From Asterias rubens (lineage: Eukaryota; Echinodermata; Asteroidea; Forcipulatida; Asteriidae), in contig NC_047078.1 of the NCBI RefSeq assembly GCF_902459465.1, positions 3,457,691-3,521,690 of the forward strand: DNA of 64,000 nt, given 5' to 3'. Shown here one piece after another: positions 50,255 to 62,200 of this stretch. The notes under the pieces were generated by a model. That model made no database searches, was not told the DNA's origin, and worked only from the letters and a program-made list of their open reading frames with translations. Numbering within the stretch: the stretch's first letter is position 1; each line of letters begins with the position of its first letter. Position numbers and translations under genes: made by a program.

Positions 50255-53200
50255 CTAGATTAAGAAAAAAATATATATATATATTGGTCGATCATTTCCT
50301 TTATTTTTTCCCCAACATACAATAAATAAATGATATACTTTACATTATATTAAAGTAATTAAAGGAACATGTTGCCTTGGATCACACGAGTTGGTCTTTG
50401 AAAAGCGTTTGTAACCGTTAGTTAAAGATATCTTAAAAGTAGAATATATTGATCCACACAAGTATCCCTCGAAATTGCGTGGTTTTCCTTTAATCTCATC
50501 CACTAATACGCCCGGCCATTTCATAAATGGCCGCAAAGTAAAAGGAAAACCATGCATTTTTGAGGCAAATTTGTGTGGATCATTGTATTCTGCTTTTATA
50601 ACATCTTTCTAACCACATGCATTTTATAACAAATGGTTACAAATGCTTTTCAAAGACCAACTCGACCGCTCCAAGGCAACGTGTTCCTTTAAAAAAAACA
50701 GAAGGACATTAGGATAATTGTGTGAGGATGGAGGTCTCCAAGAAACACTAGTTCAAAGTTTTTTAACAATGAAATAATATGGCCACGTGAAAAAGTTTGC
50801 TGGCAAGTGAAATGGCAAGCTGACTCCTCCTGCTGTCCGGTCAGAACCCATCACTCAAAAAGACGCCACCTTGCACTGCATCTTCCATAACTCTTGAAAA
50901 GGAGTAAGATTAGGAATATAAACCTCTCCCAACAAAACACAAACCAGCAGAACAACAAACAAAACATATAAACTCCTCACAAACAAACATACACAATACT
51001 TACTTAAGTATAACAATTATCATAATTTTTTTAATCTGTGTGTTAAGTGAATCAATCACAAATTGCCTGCTATCCCCGATTGCACGAACACAATTTAAGG
51101 GACGTAAACATCCTTAAACAAAAAAATCAAAACAGAAATTGCGGTTTCTTGCCGGCATAAAAAAAAAAAAAAAAAAAAAACTATATTTCTTTAAATGGTT
51201 AAATAAATTTGAGCATGTCTACCTGAGTAACCAGCAAGGACAGCTGCGGGAATGACCGGATTGGATGGCGTCTCTAAGGGAGAGTTTGCTCTTGTGACAT
51301 TCCGTACGAGTCCATTGAGTTCTGAACTCGTACAGCTTTCGGAGAGTGTCTTGCAGATGGGGACCTGTTGGTACCCTGTACTTGTATTCTCAAAGTTATC
51401 GAAACCTCCGAAGTGATCTGAAATGAGACAGTACAAAAGTGATCGTTAATTTAACGGTAGGATATACCTTTGGTAATTCCTTCAAAAATGAGTGAGCGTA
51501 AAAACGTACTTGGTAAAACAAGTGCAGGTCAGCTTTTTGACATAAACCGTTATGAATGGGTGGGACGTAATGCCAATGGTTTCATGTTTTGTGTAACAAT
51601 GCAAGATTTTCACTTGTCATGTCGTGACCGAGCGGTTAAGAGCACCAAACTCAAGCTCTAGTGTTTCTGATCGGTAGAGTGTGGTTTCGAGTCCTGGTCA
51701 TGACACTTGTGTCTATAAGACACTTAACCATTATTGCTTCGTCCTTCGGATGGGAAGGGAAGCCATCGTGCGTTGTGTAATTAGCGTAAAAGAAACCCAG
51801 TGCGCTTATATTAGTGCTAAGAGAAGAGGTTCGCCCTGGTGTTCCTAATTTGCAATCGGCAATTTGTCTCTGCAGTGCAACAGACCTTCAACCATTTTGC
51901 CTTGTTCCGTTCCCTGTATACATTACCACAAACTATTAGATAAGACGGACAGGAGACCATGCTAATAATGACCTTTAACCCCGGGTTTGTTATATTTATA
52001 ATCGTCTGTTTGAGAGTGTTTAGTATATGCCGTGTTTTTTGTTTGTTCATCAATATAGGGCAACAAACTGACTTCCTAAATGCATTGTACACATTGACAT
52101 CTTTCTATTGATTTGGTTAAGTTTCATTCTCTAATCAAAACATGCCTGCACTTTATCAATATATTAAAGGGACAGTCCACAACAAAGCTGAAACATCTGG
52201 TCTAAATTATGACACTAAGTGTGTACATTAAGCTCAATTTATATACACTGTACACCTTTCATAGGTGACCTTATCTCACAACATGCATCTGAGCTTCCCC
52301 TCCTATAGACCTGTATTATGCATTATGCTGCCACCATCTTGGTCATGTTCCTGTATCCAACGACAGCAATGGATGCTAATGTTCATTGCACAAAAAGGAA
52401 CCAGACTAATTCTTCTGCCAGCCTCAATTTGGCTACATTGATTTGAATGGGAGAAAATCAAGATGGCCGCACCATGATGAAGGTCTACAGTACCGGTGGT
52501 TTGCGACTAGACTCAACGTTTTGGTCATTATCCTCTCATCTTTCTCATGCAGACGATTTTAGCATACTGATTGAAACGTTGAGTTGTTGACCACAAGTTA
52601 TTTTCAGAACCAACCCTACTCAATAGGGGTTTAGGTAATATTTGTGGGACACAAAACCGAACGTCCAGATCTACAAACGGTGCTAGCCGCAAACTTCACC
52701 AGAAAGTAAATTTGATGGTTTCATTTCAGACATGACTGCCGGGCTATCTTTGGAACAGCCTCCCACTTCAACTCGGAAACGCAGCTACATGCACATGTAG
52801 CCTACTTGTTCTCAATTTAAGACACAACTCAAAACATATCTCAAAACATATCGCAGCATTTGGAACTTTTGATGTCTTTGTGTAAAGCAGTATAAGAAAT
52901 TGTCACTATTATTACTTTTATTTACCGCGAGGGAAATTCTTAAAAGTACTTCTTTGCTTCACATTTTCCCCATGTAATGCTTAAACTACACTTGATACAA
53001 TTGTTTGTTGTTACATGCACCAATACTGGAACAAATGTAAAAACTATTGCCCTGACAACACTGAGGCAGTTTCCCTTGAAAATTCATCTGATTAAGCACA
53101 CTGAACAGGAAGGGAGCCCTAGCCTGAGACATCCTGCCCATAGTTAAAGTCTTTCCATTCCACATCACAGAGAGGAAAGCTGTGGTCAGAGCTATAGGGA

Positions 53201-56200
53201 CTGATGTCATTTCCTATTCGGAAGAAAAACCTGCTCGATGCTGCTTTAAAGGGTACTTTTTGTGCAACACAAAACACAATGTCCACAGATTTGCATTTAA
53301 AGGGTCTGGGTACTTTCTTGAGGACACAAAACACAATGTCCACCGATTAACATTACAATTACACGGTTTAGAGGCAATGATGGTAGAAAGCTCCCCTTCA
53401 AACATTAATTGCTAAGGTGGTGTATTGTTTTGAAAAACAAATTCACACAAACATTTTTAAGCCAAAATTAACAATGAGTTTATGCAACTCTCCTGAAAAA
53501 AGATTGCTCTGTGATTTTCACTTCTTAAAAACTTGACAACTAAAAAGCTGGAACTCCTAAATGTAAATTATATTATTCACTATATATTTCATTCACAGTG
53601 AGTAGGGATTCATGTCATGGCCATAATCTTGATCTACAAAAGGTATCACAACCCTTTAAAGTGATAATAATACACACAGCATGTACAGCACAATTTACAG
53701 AAAGTCTGTATTTTAAGTTCGTATCCCCACATAAGTCTTCGATCTGTTCCTCTTGCTTAAAAGACACTTGGTAATTGTCAAAGACCAGTTTTCTCACTTG
53801 GTGTATCTCAACAAAGGCATAAAATAACAAACCTGTGAAAATTTGAGCTCAATTGGTCGTAAAAGTTGCAAGATAATAATGAAAGAAAAAACGCCATTGT
53901 CACCTGAATTTGCTCTGCTTTCAGATGCTTCATTTCTAATTCTGAGGTCTTGAAATCAAGTTCGTGGTAAATTACTTCTTTCTTGAAAACTACGTTACTT
54001 CAGAGGGAGCCATTTCTCATAGTGTTTTATTCTATCAACAGCTCCCCATTACTCGTTACCAAGTAAGGTTTCATGCTTATAATTATTTTGAGTAATTACT
54101 AATAGTGTCCACTGTCTTTAAAACAGGACAACAAATCATACAAAGTAAACAAATTTACATGTTGCTAACTATTCATAACTATTAGCAAACTATACAGGAT
54201 TGGGTGTTGAGAGCTGACAAATAAGTTGTAGACAATGTTCATATTGTGTGAATTAAAGGATCTATGTAACTTTTGCAGGACAAAAAACACAATGTCCACA
54301 GATTTACACTAAACTTACACAGTTTGAAGATAATGATAGTAGAAAGCTTCCCTGAAAATATTACGTGCTGAGGTGCTGTAGTTTTGGAAAATGGGTAAAA
54401 CAATGTCATGAAAATAATTTCGTCTCATGGGACGGAAATTATTTTAATCATTTACAAACGTATTTTCATGACATTGTTTTACTCATTTCTCAAAAACTAC
54501 AGCACCTCAGTAAGTATATTTGAAGGGAAGCTTTCCACTATCATTATCTTCAAACCCTGTAAGTTTAATGTAAATCTATGGACATTTTGGAAAAGTATCC
54601 AAATCTTTTAATAAACTGTCCAATCTTAGGAATAATCTGTTGTGTAAGTCACATACAAATCTTGGAAAACCCTGCACAATGTAAACACAGTGTGCTTCAC
54701 TTTGGTTTTGTAACCGAAGTCAGCAGTTACGTTTTGTAAGGTTTTCAGATGTAGAACTCTTGAATGTTACTTCATTCAGTTCAAGTACGAACTTCATCAT
54801 CAGCAATCTTTCATTCATACTAAAATTAAGCATTGTTTTTATCCTCGCCAACCCTGTATAATACCTTCATATATATATATTTTCTTTTTTAACAACTAGC
54901 ATATAAATTATTTTAGTAATGTTCACAACAAACTAAGAAACATTTCCGAGTCATTCAACAAGTTCACACAGCTACAACATTTCACACAAAAACCTGTGAC
55001 TAATGAGAAGTTGTTATGGGATAACCTAAGCATGATGACTCAAAAAAGGGAAATTTCTTTTTTTGGCAGGAGAACACTGTAAAAACTTCCCAAACTTTGG
55101 TTTCTATTGGGCAGGGTCGCTTCCAACGCTAATTGAAAACTTCCAGGACAATTCAAGTTACATGTGCGTGTAGTACGTGCGTGCCCGGCCGGTTTGGGTA
55201 CGTGCAAACGTATAAAACTCTGCGTGTGTGTACTGAAACAAACATCACAAAGTCCTCATCAGACGTTCATTACGGGTGGGTTGGGCGTTTGTTCGTTTAT
55301 ACGACATGATCGATCGTCTAGATGTATGCGATAACAAATAACTCTGTATGGAGGCAAGGAGTAGATCTTGAAGATCTGCTATGAGGTTTCGATCAGGGTC
55401 TTAAAACAGCTCAGGCAGGGCCCAATTTCAAAGAGCTGCTAAGCACAAAAATTTGCTTAGCATGTCTTCCCTAATAAAAATCGGATTACCAAACAAATTC
55501 CACATGATTTTCAGGATAAGCAAACAACAGCTGAATACCAGTTACAAGCAATTTGCAACACATGGAAATTTGGTTGGTAATTCTGTTTTTTTTATCAAGA
55601 AAGAAATTTCATGCTAAGCATATTTTTGTGCTTAGCAGCTCTATGAAATTGGGCCCTGATCACAGGGCTCAAATTCTACATTGGACTACATGCTCAGTTA
55701 TTTTAGTCAGGTGGCTTTTTTTTCAACTCAACATCTTTGTCTGAAAAGAGTGATGTTCAGACGTTGAGTTGAATCTTGCATGTTGAAGTTGAATGTTGAA
55801 TTTTAAAAATATTTTTCAATCAAGCAAAGGATACTTCATTTTTTTGACAAAGTTGTTGCTATACGTCAAGTGGTCTAGTCTTTTTTTCAATACATCTTTT
55901 TCTCAAAAGAATGAAGCTCAAATGTTGAGTTTGAGTCTCACAATCATCTTTCAATCAAGCAAGGGGTATTTTATTTTTTGGCAAAGTTCAACCCCAAATG
56001 TTCGTATATTCTTCTTAAAGGTTTTTGATTTGTTGTTGTTGTGTATATCGTTGGGTAGCGCAATCTTTTTAAAGTTTGCAGGCGAATAAAACAAAAATGA
56101 ATACTTACTTTTACTGTAGTTGTTGTTCTGGAAGTACGACGTGTTGGGATCGAATATCATAGGGTTGTTGTAGAACTCGGGTGTGGCAGCTTCCAGATAG

Positions 56201-59200
56201 TTACCGGAGCTCGGTGAGGGCTCGAGGCTGTAGTAGTCCGAGCTACTCCCGGGGTCCTCCTGCTTTATGTTCAGAATGTCCTCAGCGTTGAACTCGTTAA
56301 GCGTCTGAAGCGACTCCGAGATCTGGTACATGCCATCGCTGAAAGTGGTCGGAGGCGTTGCCACGGGAACCGCCTGCGGTTGCTCCACTGAGAATGCTGG
56401 GGACGAGAAAGAAAATGGTTATTTATATATATATATACATTTTTTTTAACCCATACACCGATGAGTGTTAGCACTCAGTACTTTCCCCAAGTCCTGTGAA
56501 AAAAATATCACAGGCATGTTCCTCTGGTGGGATTCGAACCCACGACCCTTGCAATTCTAGAGCAGTGTCTAACCAACTAGACTACCGACGTTGCCCGGCA
56601 GCTAGAGGCAGTTCGAATCCTATGTTTTGGCAGCGGGTATCACAATGATAAAAAGAGAAAAAGGAGTCAAGAATTTGGATGCATACAGGGATACGACAAA
56701 GAAAATTAGTAGTTCAGTTGGCATCAAAATAAGTTCCACTTGCAGGCTTCGTTTTTGAAAGGGCAAGGGCACCAAGGCATTTCTCCTTGGTAAAGGGCAC
56801 TCTATGAGAAAAATGTAAATTTCTACTATTGAGCATTTACAGGGCACCAAGGCAATAACCAGGAGGCATGGAGGCAAACGCCTCTATTGCTTCCGTAAAG
56901 TATCAGGCCTGCACTTTTAATAACCTGTTCTTGGAAGTGGACAAAATGACGTGTCATCAATGAAAACAAAATCGCATCAAGAATTAGGATTTACATTCAG
57001 GGATACAACAGAAAGAATAAATATTTCAATCTGCCGTAAGTTTTGTCGTCTTTTGTTCAATAAACTCGACCAAAGTTTTTATAAGAGTTGCAAGCTTGGC
57101 ATTTATATCCCCTTGTGGGAGTTTGCCAAAGTTCCTTTGATGAGAAGATCATCTTAACAAACAAACAAACAAACAAACAAACAAACAAACAAACAAACAA
57201 ACAAACAAACAAACAAACAAACAAACAAACAAACAAACAAACAAACAAACATCCCATTTAAGTTAGTCTCATCACCACTTTAGTTCATGGTTCGGGAAGA
57301 ACAAACTAACTTTATATCTTTAAACTCACCTAGATCAAACTCCATGTTTCGAGTTACATGTGGTTGCCTAAGTAAGCTATTCCACATTTGGATTTTAACT
57401 TTAGTATCTTACTATATTCCTTGCTGGTAAAAATAATATTGCGCTTTACCACAAAAAATATATATTGGAGGTAGAAAAATTCTTTCTGGTCTTTACGTCC
57501 TCGTCATCATGACCAGTAATATTGCTGTTGCGAGAGATGGTAGTTTTCGAAGGAATGGCTCAGTTTGCATCAACTCGCTAAGTTTTTGGGAAAACAACAA
57601 TGGTTTGCTCTCCTGTTTATTTTGTGTCACTTGATGTATTATCGGATCGGTCAGAGTTGAGAGTTCAAAGGTGACATCTCAAGTTGCCATTTGTTATTCA
57701 ATGAAAGTTACAGAAGACGGGAGTGAAAGAAGTCGCCCAAACCAAGTCAAGCTGCCCAGATGATGTTTCTCATCAACGGTTTCCCGTCACAATAATTTCC
57801 ACACAATAGAGGGAAGATGAAAAGCAGATGCTGGTCACCAGCCAAAAAGAATGAGAGTCAGAGCAGGGAGGAAGGCAGTTGTGATCTATCACACCAACTG
57901 TCCGGATATTAAAAAAAGTTACTCTGCGTCAAATTGTCAACCCTTGTCTCCATGTAGTGATTTGGGAAAACCATTCATGAACAGAACACACACGCTACGC
58001 AAACACCACAGCGGAAACTTTGCTCACTCCAAACTCCACTTAAAAACCAACAACATTTATGCTGTCACTCCGATCACTCTGCTTTGGTTGTTAGAAAACT
58101 CAACACCAGATCCAAATGGCACATCCAGTCTCCTTGAACAGGTTGTGGTGCAGAAACGCCCTACAATTTGACGATCCCAGTATGCAGATTGTGTAAAATG
58201 CCAATTCTTGAATGGAAGCTGCTACCAAAAACTCAATCACCAAATCTTCTCCGCTAGCGACCGCAAAATCCAAAATAGTTGTTTTCACGATTGTTTCACT
58301 GGTGGAATTATTCTGTTCGGATACACCATTAGTGGAAGAGTTGCAGGAGGAAATCCTTGCCTGATGACACCAATGTAGCTAAGGGAACCAACTGATCCAC
58401 CACCAACTCTCACCAACCACAGCAGGACTAAACAATGGTATCACGCCCACACCGGTCAACACAAACTTAACTTCCCATCTGGTGGTAGTGACTTCTGTTT
58501 TTTTTTTTTTTTTGTAAGTCATCTGACTGGTTCCCTCTTCTTTTGCCTGGTATCTGGAGTGACGTCCAGGAAGTCAGGGTTGGTAAGGTGGTAGAGATAA
58601 CAGACATCGGTGTTTCAGCCTCCACCACAGGAAGAGGGAAGAGCTGGTGGCTGTGGTAGTACCCATGGCTGGGCCAGTGATTGGTAAAGCTACAGCGGTG
58701 GTAGTGTGCTGGCGATGATTTGGGCAAGGACAAGAGATTCTGGACCAGTGGAGATAACTGGCTTTCCGTTTTTTTTTTTTTTTTTTAACTGATACAGAGC
58801 TCTGAACTTTACACACTGTATCAAAAGTGTATTAACTTTGTTACTACTATGGAGTTAAGATTCTATGTTTTGCTAGTATGGAGTTAAACTTCCTATGTAT
58901 ACTAATGCTACTGAACTTTAAAAATGAAGCACACCAAAGAATAAACTAGTTTTAATTTTACAATTTTAACATTGTCCGGGACCAGTTTGTCTAATGAAAC
59001 AAGAAATTGGATATACAAATTTCCGCTTTGAGAAAGTAACAAAATTAAACACAAGGTATAATTGTGAGAAATTTATTTTCATAAAAAAGTAAAATAAAAA
59101 AAAATTAAAAATAGACAATAGAAATTTGTTTTGGGTTTAAGTCTAAACATCAAACCCAACCCAAAATTATTTTTCTCTCACCTTGTCCAAGAAAGTCGTC

Positions 59201-62200
59201 GAATCGCGGCATACAGCTTGACGTGTACACCGACTCCAATTTGATGTCTGCTTGTGTTGTGGTTGCTGTTGTTGTGGCAGTCGGGAGGGGCTCTGACTGG
59301 GGCGGAGGGGTTGTACATTCTGCCAAAAATAATAAAAAAAACAGCGCATTATAATTAATTAATTCAAAGGTATAAAGAAATGAAACGTGTATCCATTTAA
59401 ATTAACAAACCAAGTTATGTGGCTGGTCTGATACTTCATGGAGGCACTGAAAGTGATTGCCTCAGTGCCCCCTGGGCATTGCCTTGGTGCCCTTGAAATG
59501 CCCCAGCAGTAACTTATAATTTCCTCATATGATGTACTTTACAAGGGAGAAAATGTATTGGTGCCCTTGCCCTTTCAAAAAAACGAAGCATACATGCCTG
59601 ATGTGGCTTTGTTAAAATGATTGTGGGAAAAAGGAGAAAATATCAAAGTTAATTATCACAGTTGTAAAATGTTTCAGGTATCATACGTACTTCATGGAAG
59701 CAAAAAAAGGCAATCGCCTTCAATACCTTTGGTTAATGCCTTGGTGCTTGAATGATTCAATTTATGCTTAGCTGGGTTTTTTTTGTTAAGCAGCTTTACT
59801 AAATTGGGAAGAGGTCCCCTGCCCTTTGGAACTTCCAGGAATTATCAGATTGCGGTCATGGTTTATTGGATGGGTTATATTTTTACTCTCTACCCAGCCC
59901 ACTCTGTTGTCTCCAAAGAAAAATTATGTTCCTTGCCATGGGCACCTTAGAAAACAAAATCTGCACTTTCTCTGACAAGATATTTTAGAAAACAAAAAAG
60001 CATTTCAACAGAGAGATGATTTGCGAGGCAACTTACCCTTACGGAGCATGTCAATGTGTTCCCATAGTATGTCCCCCATGAACGGGGGCGCTCTACTCAG
60101 GAAGTCGACCTTCTCCAACGCGCAGAGGTCATGACCCGCGATGCGGAAGTTAGCCACCGAGACGCCCTCCAGGCTGAACTCTTTAATGGCCCACAGGACC
60201 CACGCGACCACTTGGCACTCGGTCCATTGTGTTGGATCTGTCGAAAAAAGTAAATGTACATCAAATTTAATATAAAACTAAAAGCATTAGGCCTACATTG
60301 CAGTTTCAGAATAAAATTGAACACTCTTTAAAGGCTGTGGACACTATTGGTAATTGTCAAAGACTAGCCTTCACAGTTAGTGTATCTCAACATATGCATA
60401 AAATAACTAACCTGTGAAAATTTGAGCTCAATCGGTCATCGAACTTGCGAGATAATAATGAAAGAAAATAACACCCTTGTCACACGAAGTTGTGTACGTT
60501 TAGATGGTTGATTTGGAGACCTCAAGTTCTAAACTTGAGGTCTCGAAATCAAATTCGTGGAAAATTACTTCGAAAACTATATCGCGAAAAATAGGGAGCC
60601 GTTTTAATGTTTTATACTACCAACCTATCCCCATTACTCTTTACCAAGTGAGGTTTAATGCTAATAATTATTTTGAGTAATTACCAATAGTGTCCACTGC
60701 CTTTAAACAGCAGTTGACCTAAACAAAAAAGTGTCTCCACTTTTTCCCAAACTGTCAAACCGTATACAAAATTTACCTTCAAAATCACCCTGGCTTATTT
60801 GTGTCTTCTATCATCACTGATCTTCAAGCTGTGTAAGTTTAATGTAAATCTTCGGCAGATCTGATGCATTGTACTGATGCATTGTACTACTTTGCCTTGG
60901 TGCCCTTGAAATGCTCCAGTAGAAATTTACTATTTCCTCAAAGGGTGCCCTTTACCAAGAAGAACATGTTTTGATGCCCTTTCCCTTTAAAACAAAATAA
61001 GGCAAACAGGGCTGCTGTGGATATTGTGTTTTGTCTCCTACAAAAGATAGTGAGATGCTTCATTGTAGCAAAGGGACATTGCACAATGTAATGCACAGTT
61101 GCCTATTCCTGTTTCGGAATCTAGATCGAAGGAAGATGCTTCAGTTGCTCTCTGAGTTTAGCAATGGGCCATTGTACAATGTTATCCACAGTTACCTATT
61201 CCTGTTTCGGAATCTTGATTGAAGCACAATGCTTCGTTTTAGCACGAGTTACCTACATGTACTCCTGTTTTGGAATCTTAATTTGAGGTACATTTTACAT
61301 GTTGACAAACCTTCCCTTTAAGATACCAAGAGCCTCTATGCAAGAGTATAAGGACATTGTAAAATGTAATTCAGTTACTTATTCCCGTTTTGGAATCTTG
61401 ATTACAAGTGTACATTATAAAACACGTTCTACAGGTTGTTTTTTACTTCAGAGTGGATGTTAATGCTAATTGGGAACATCCATCTAACGATATTCATTTG
61501 GAAGCCCCCCCCCCCCCCCGGGAGGTTCCACCTGAGCCATGTCTTACCAGGAGAATAAAGTATTAAATCCAATTTTGATTGAACAAAATAAGAGACACTT
61601 CACATCGCATTCGGCCACAGTAAGGCCTACTCTTTGAAAAAAAAAAAAACAATCTCGTCGATCTTTGCTCTTTCAAATTTGAAAATGTGGCAAAATGAAA
61701 ATTGTGGTGGGGTGACAAATCTTCTTTACAAAAACATAATCATCTGTGGTTAATTAACAAACAGTTGTCGAAAAAAAGTAAACATTTGTGGTGTGTATAA
61801 TCTATATATTTTTTAATGAATGTTAACTTAAAAATTTCAGATGTTCGTTGTGAAAAATAGAGGGTAAGTCTTTTAACATTCTTTTTTCGGCAACTTGAAA
61901 AGATAACTCACCTCTTGAGATGCCGAGTCTGTCTTGCTCCTTGTGGAAACTACTGAAGCTTTCTCGCAGACATGCATTCATCAACGCATTGGTGCCCGGT
62001 GTTGGGGGCGGCACGGCCGGGTGCAAATCTAATTAAAAAAAAAAAAAAAAAAAAAAAAATATAAGGAATGAATAACGAACAAACAAATATGAGGTTAACA
62101 AGTTAAACAACACACACACTTCCGTGACAATTTATCAGTTTCTTTTCCTCCCAGAAAAGATATGAATTGATTCAACCTTCCAACAAAATAATTTAATCTT

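Noticed and set aside
55951-56388. Ets1/2 fragment extending past 56109
   Set aside because: A strong donor (AAAA|GTAAGT) ends the exon at 56109; the remaining frame runs into intron.
57057-57257. Cys-Leu-Phe-Val repeat protein
   Set aside because: Pure translation of a (CAAA)n microsatellite.
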